A program made the translations under genes and the position numbers. The notes under the pieces were generated by a model that worked only from the letters and a program-made list of their open reading frames with translations, was not told where the DNA came from and ran no database searches. From contig JANINS010000004.1 of assembly GCA_024508725.1 (NCBI GenBank), forward strand, positions 1,196,163-1,260,162: a stretch of DNA of 64,000 bases. Direction: 5' to 3'. The DNA is from Chitinophagaceae bacterium. GTDB taxonomy: Bacteria > Bacteroidota > Bacteroidia > Chitinophagales > Chitinophagaceae. Below, one piece after another: positions 61,239 to 64,000 of this stretch. Numbering within the stretch: position 1 is the stretch's first letter; the number at the start of each line of letters is the position of its first letter.

Positions 61239-61360
61239 AATTGTTGCTTCTAATCAAATCAAAGGTAATGGTACGAAATATCTCATCGTTACCTATCAAT
61301 AAATCCTATGTTTCTACTGTGCCAATGTGGTTCAAACAGCAAATTGGTTATCATTGCAGC

Positions 61361-62218
61361 ATGACCATTCACCTGGCATATCAACAATTATTGCTGCAGC
61401 TATACGAGATATACGACGATCGGGAAGCTGCAAACATTGCTGATATGGTGATGGAGCATGTAACAGGTCAGCGAAAGATCGACAGGATCATGTATAAAGA
61501 TCTTCCGGTTACAGCACAGCAACAACATCAGCTTTTAGTAATTACGGATGCATTACTTCTTCATACTCCTGTTCAATATGTATTGCATGAGGCATGGTTT
61601 GCAGAAATGAAGTTGTATGTAGATGAAAATGTATTGATACCAAGACCAGAGACTGAAGAGCTGGTGGATTGGATCGCTAAAGAAGTCAAAAGCAAAAAGT
61701 CAAAAGTCAAAAAGCTCGTAGATATAGGTACAGGAAGTGGTTGTATTCCTATTTCATTAAAGAAGCAACTTCCAGAATTAGCTGTTTCCGCTATTGATGT
61801 TAGTGAAGGAGCTTTGAATGTTGCTATTAAGAATGCAATGTTGCAGGCTACACAAGTATATTTTCTTCGTTTAGACTTTCTTGATCAGCAAACCTGGGAT
61901 CAGCTGGGAAAGTTTGACATTATCGTGAGCAATCCACCTTATATCAAAGCTTCAGAAGCCGAAACAATGCATCAGAATGTACTGGAACATGAACCCCACC
62001 TGGCTTTGTTTGTTCCGGATGAAGATGCGTTACTATTCTATAGAAAGATTGCTGAATTCGCTAAAGACCATCTTACAGAAAACGGAGTGATCTTCCTGGA
62101 GATCAATGAAGCCTTAGGTGAAGATGTAGTGAAATTGTATAACAACCATGGTTACAAAACCGAACTCAGAAAAGATATGCAGGAAAAAGATCGTATGTTG
62201 AAAGCCTGGAACTTCTGA
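61361..62218 (+). CDS. prmC: Release-factor glutamine methyltransferase PrmC, 285 aa
   Basis: The ATG at 61361 (TIHLAYQQLLLQLYEIYDD) is the likely start; the longer frame upstream lies over ribD and is not used. RPETEELVDWI, LVDIGTGSGCIPISL (SAM site) and IIVSNPPYI (NPPY) are diagnostic. It methylates the Gln in the GGQ loop of release factors. A Lys-rich insert, KSKKSKVKK, coincides with AAAAGTCAAAAGTC repeats in the DNA at about 61687-61711, between the N-terminal and SAM domains. Confidence 0.94.
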   Translation: MTIHLAYQQLLLQLYEIYDDREAANIADMVMEHVTGQRKIDRIMYKDLPVTAQQQHQLLVITDALLLHTPVQYVLHEAWFAEMKLYVDENVLIPRPETEELVDWIAKEVKSKKSKVKKLVDIGTGSGCIPISLKKQLPELAVSAIDVSEGALNVAIKNAMLQATQVYFLRLDFLDQQTWDQLGKFDIIVSNPPYIKASEAETMHQNVLEHEPHLALFVPDEDALLFYRKIAEFAKDHLTENGVIFLEINEALGEDVVKLYNNHGYKTELRKDMQEKDRMLKAWNF

Positions 62219-62251
62219 TCAACCTTCCTTATTCCTTATTCCTTATTCCAA

Positions 62252-62653
62252 CTAAGGCTTAACATTCGCCACCACTTTTGCTCCTGCTCTTTTTGCAGCA
62301 GCCATTATTTTGAAGAAACTTCCGGTATAAGAAATAGTATCAGCATTGATCACAACAGCCGGAGTGTCCATAAATGCTCTTGCTTTATTCACTTCAAAGC
62401 TGATCATCGAATCCAGCATATTCTCAGCCAGCGGTTGCTGACCTAAATACATCTTATTATCCTTATCTATTGAAACAACAATGTTTTGTTTACTCTTCGT
62501 ATCACCTTTACCTCGTGGATTGTTTACCCTTACAATATTAGGATTCGCAAGAGTGGAAACGATCAGGAAGAACAATAGCAGGATGAACAGGATGTCGTTC
62601 AACGCTCCTGTATGTACTTCCGGATGTGCCCTTAATCTTTTCCTGATGTCCAT
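62252..62653 (-). CDS. ExbD/TolR-family protein, 133 aa
   Basis: One N-terminal span (NDILFILLLFFLIVSTL, with the key Asp in ALNDILFI) and a small periplasmic domain ending FKIMAAAKRAGAKVVANV. ExbD/TolR proteins use the proton motive force with an ExbB/TolQ partner, which lies 53 nt upstream. The target (TonB-like or Tol-like) is not in the window. A tandem (TTATTCC) block follows 2 nt after its coding end. Confidence 0.9.
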   Translation of the reverse strand: MDIRKRLRAHPEVHTGALNDILFILLLFFLIVSTLANPNIVRVNNPRGKGDTKSKQNIVVSIDKDNKMYLGQQPLAENMLDSMISFEVNKARAFMDTPAVVINADTISYTGSFFKIMAAAKRAGAKVVANVKP

Positions 62654-62706
62654 ACGCTAATGTTCTAACTAAACTAAAAACTGAAAACCCTAAACTAAAA
62701 ATTGTT

Positions 62707-63393
62707 TTATCTCGTCGGCTCCTGCAGTATATCTAAAAACTCTGCACTTGCCGCTTCCATTTTGTACGCTGTTTTATCGATCTGTGTGGTGAGGTAGTTA
62801 TGACCTACATAAGCAATCAAACCAATGATCAAACCCGTTGCTGAAGTGATCATCTTTGTATAGATACCACCTGCAATTCCATTCAATGTTAGTTCACCTG
62901 TTGAGGCAATGCTATAGAACAACTGCACCATACCAACGATGGTTCCCAAAAATCCAAACATTGGTGCAATACCAGCGATCAGACTAAGTATAGAAAGATT
63001 TTTTTCCATCTTATACATCTCCAGCTTACCCACGTTCTCCATGCTTTTCTCAATGGAATCGATCGGTTTACCAATACGCTGTAATCCTTTATCAATAATT
63101 CTTGCCACAGGATTATTGGTGTTCTTTGCCAAAGCTCTTGCAGCACTGATGTTGCCCGTGATGATATTATCACGAATGATGTTCATGAAGTTATTGTCGA
63201 TCTTAGATGCATTTCGAATAGCGATCAATCTTTCGAAGAATACAAACAATGCAGCTGCAAACAAGAGATACAATGGATACATGATCCAGCCACCTTGCTG
63301 CAACAAAGAGAATAACGATATCGACTTATCTGAACCCTGAACCGCATTAGCAGCTCGTTGCACCGAATCTACAGCCTGTAACAAAATGCCCAT
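62707..63393 (-). CDS. ExbB/TolQ-family proton channel protein, 228 aa
   Basis: Three membrane segments: GGWIMYPLYLLFAAALFVFF, GIAPMFGFLGTIVGMVQLFY (with the family motif FGxLGTVxGM) and SATGLIIGLIAYVGHNYL. It forms the stator ring that couples proton flow to force on ExbD/TolR, encoded directly downstream. Length is slightly short for ExbB and suits the MotA/TolQ/ExbB family generally. The N-terminal 25 residues are a variable cap. Confidence 0.92.
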   Translation of the reverse strand: MGILLQAVDSVQRAANAVQGSDKSISLFSLLQQGGWIMYPLYLLFAAALFVFFERLIAIRNASKIDNNFMNIIRDNIITGNISAARALAKNTNNPVARIIDKGLQRIGKPIDSIEKSMENVGKLEMYKMEKNLSILSLIAGIAPMFGFLGTIVGMVQLFYSIASTGELTLNGIAGGIYTKMITSATGLIIGLIAYVGHNYLTTQIDKTAYKMEAASAEFLDILQEPTR

Positions 63394-63548
63394 GGGTAAG
63401 AAGTATTATGGATAAATGTACTTGCAATGAACAAATCAACGACCAATGTGTGAATAAATTTCACTGTTACTGCTTTTTATGAAAGCTTTTGCACAACAGT
63501 GGATGAAGTGTGGATTATTATGTTGCCAGCTTAGTTACGCTATGTAGC

Positions 63549-63568
63549 TTTTGTTGCGTCGCACTCTT
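63549..63568 (+). repeat. Dispersed intergenic repeat, copy F
   Basis: TTTTGTTGCGTCGCACTCTT shares the TTGCGTCGCACTCTT core with copy A. Its flank (ACTGCTGTACTTG) resembles the reverse flank of copy C (CTGCAGTAGAAG). Confidence 0.6.
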
Positions 63569-63633
63569 CGACTGCTGTACTTGCCTGTACACTCAACAAC
63601 AGAAACAGTTTTGTACTGCAACAATCATAGTAA

Positions 63634-63665
63634 CAAAAAAAGAGCTGCCCTGTTACGAGCAGCTC
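63634..63665 (-). terminator. Terminator of the YceI gene
   Basis: On the reverse strand GAGCTGC and GCAGCTC pair around a 10 nt loop and are followed by a run of seven T. It lies just beyond the YceI stop codon. Confidence 0.8.
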
Positions 63666-63687
63666 AGTATTACCATTGATCTTTGGT

Positions 63688-64000
63688 TTATTGCTTTTTT
63701 GCCTGCAAGTCCAACTCAATATTCACTTTCTCAGAAATGAATTTATCGCCCAGCGTTTTATCGTTGCCGTAATTCATATTCCATTGTCTTCTGTCGATAT
63801 CGAAGTTGCCTTTTGCTTTTAAAGTGTTGTCATCAAGATCCACTTTCGCAGGGAAAGTGATATTCTTCGTTACATCTTTCAAAGTAAGATTACCACTGAT
63901 GCTGAAATTGGCACCTTCAACGATCGAACTGTCACCCCCATTCTTTGTATATGGTTCTACTTTCGTGATCTCGAATTTTGCAGTTCCAAACTTCTCTGCA
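63688..64000 (-). CDS. YceI-family periplasmic protein, C-terminal part
   Basis: The frame is open to the right edge, so the N-terminus is missing. Visible parts include AKFEITKVEPYTKN, SISGNLTLKDVTKN and ITFPAKVDLDD, with the ending DRRQWNMNYGN and GDKFISEKVNIELDLQAKKQ, matching the YceI lipocalin-like fold that binds isoprenoid or polar lipids in the periplasm. The upstream reading (EKFGTAKFEIT) confirms that the frame continues beyond the TTG at 63882. A terminator follows. Confidence 0.88.
   Translation of the reverse strand, partial: AEKFGTAKFEITKVEPYTKNGGDSSIVEGANFSISGNLTLKDVTKNITFPAKVDLDDNTLKAKGNFDIDRRQWNMNYGNDKTLGDKFISEKVNIELDLQAKKQ

Larger units (their letters stand above)
63394..63687. 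other. Intergenic region between ExbB and YceI genes
   Basis: Contains repeat copy F (63549-63568) and the reverse-strand YceI terminator (63634-63665). Nothing else is supported; no gene of useful length is seen. Confidence 0.6.

Noticed and set aside
61088-61360. Longer prmC start
   Set aside because: Lies on the ribD coding region, with no sequence resemblance to PrmC before the ATG at 61361.
62227-62250. Tandem TTATTCC repeats after prmC as a regulatory site
   Set aside because: A simple three-unit repeat with no linked motif; more likely slippage.

Overview
The window looks like chromosome from a member of the Bacteroidota, probably a Chitinophaga-like lineage. The grounds are promoter elements of the TAnnTTTG type, A-rich start regions with almost no Shine-Dalgarno sequence, and a typical envelope gene set: S9 dipeptidyl peptidase, Omp85-type surface proteins, SdiA-regulated-type lipoprotein and YceI. 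The genus cannot be fixed from the sequence alone.

Positions 1 to about 33,560 are the right-hand part of a siphovirus-type prophage whose left end lies outside the window. From left to right it holds the tail of an early/replication block (end of SSB, DUF1064 nuclease, deoxyribosyltransferase-like protein, PolX-like nucleotidyltransferase, a reverse-strand zinc ribbon). Next comes a 0.9 kb low-coding stretch with reverse-strand signals, then a ParB / cupin / PAPS-reductase-like / IbrB-like cassette and a reverse-strand membrane protein. The packaging and head genes follow (small and large terminase, portal, scaffold-like, capsid), then tail genes (tube, tape measure, distal tail, collar fibre, sialidase-like spike), a lysis block (holin-like proteins, spanin-like protein, an H...SxGC endolysin candidate), and a reverse-strand DUF3820 gene and tyrosine integrase. 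The integrase faces a tRNA-Asp(GUC) gene, the likely attachment site. Terminase and capsid genes have promoters of identical layout, and the capsid leader carries four small hairpins that share a GGU loop.

From 33.6 kb onward the sequence is chromosomal: an S9 peptidase, a surface MA-type peptidase, kduD and kduI, thymidine kinase, a proline-rich Bacteroidota protein, waaA (Kdo transferase) and an L,D-transpeptidase lipoprotein. Further right are hbd, a YdcF-like protein, YigZ, ribD, prmC, an ExbD/ExbB pair and the end of a YceI gene.

The most striking chromosomal locus is 46.0-57.6 kb. Five reverse-strand genes overlap or lie 2-13 nt apart: SdiA-regulated-like lipoprotein, a phosphoesterase / kinase-like / Omp85 fusion, an HD-phosphohydrolase fused to a Pycsar-effector-type membrane domain, polyphosphate kinase, and a membrane class III nucleotide cyclase. 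They converge on a paralogue of the kinase-like/Omp85 protein. I read this as a candidate phosphate- or cyclic-nucleotide-based envelope signalling system; the function is inference. A family of short palindromic repeats with core TTGYGTCRCWC is scattered through the chromosomal intergenic regions. No CRISPR array, IS element or rRNA gene was seen.
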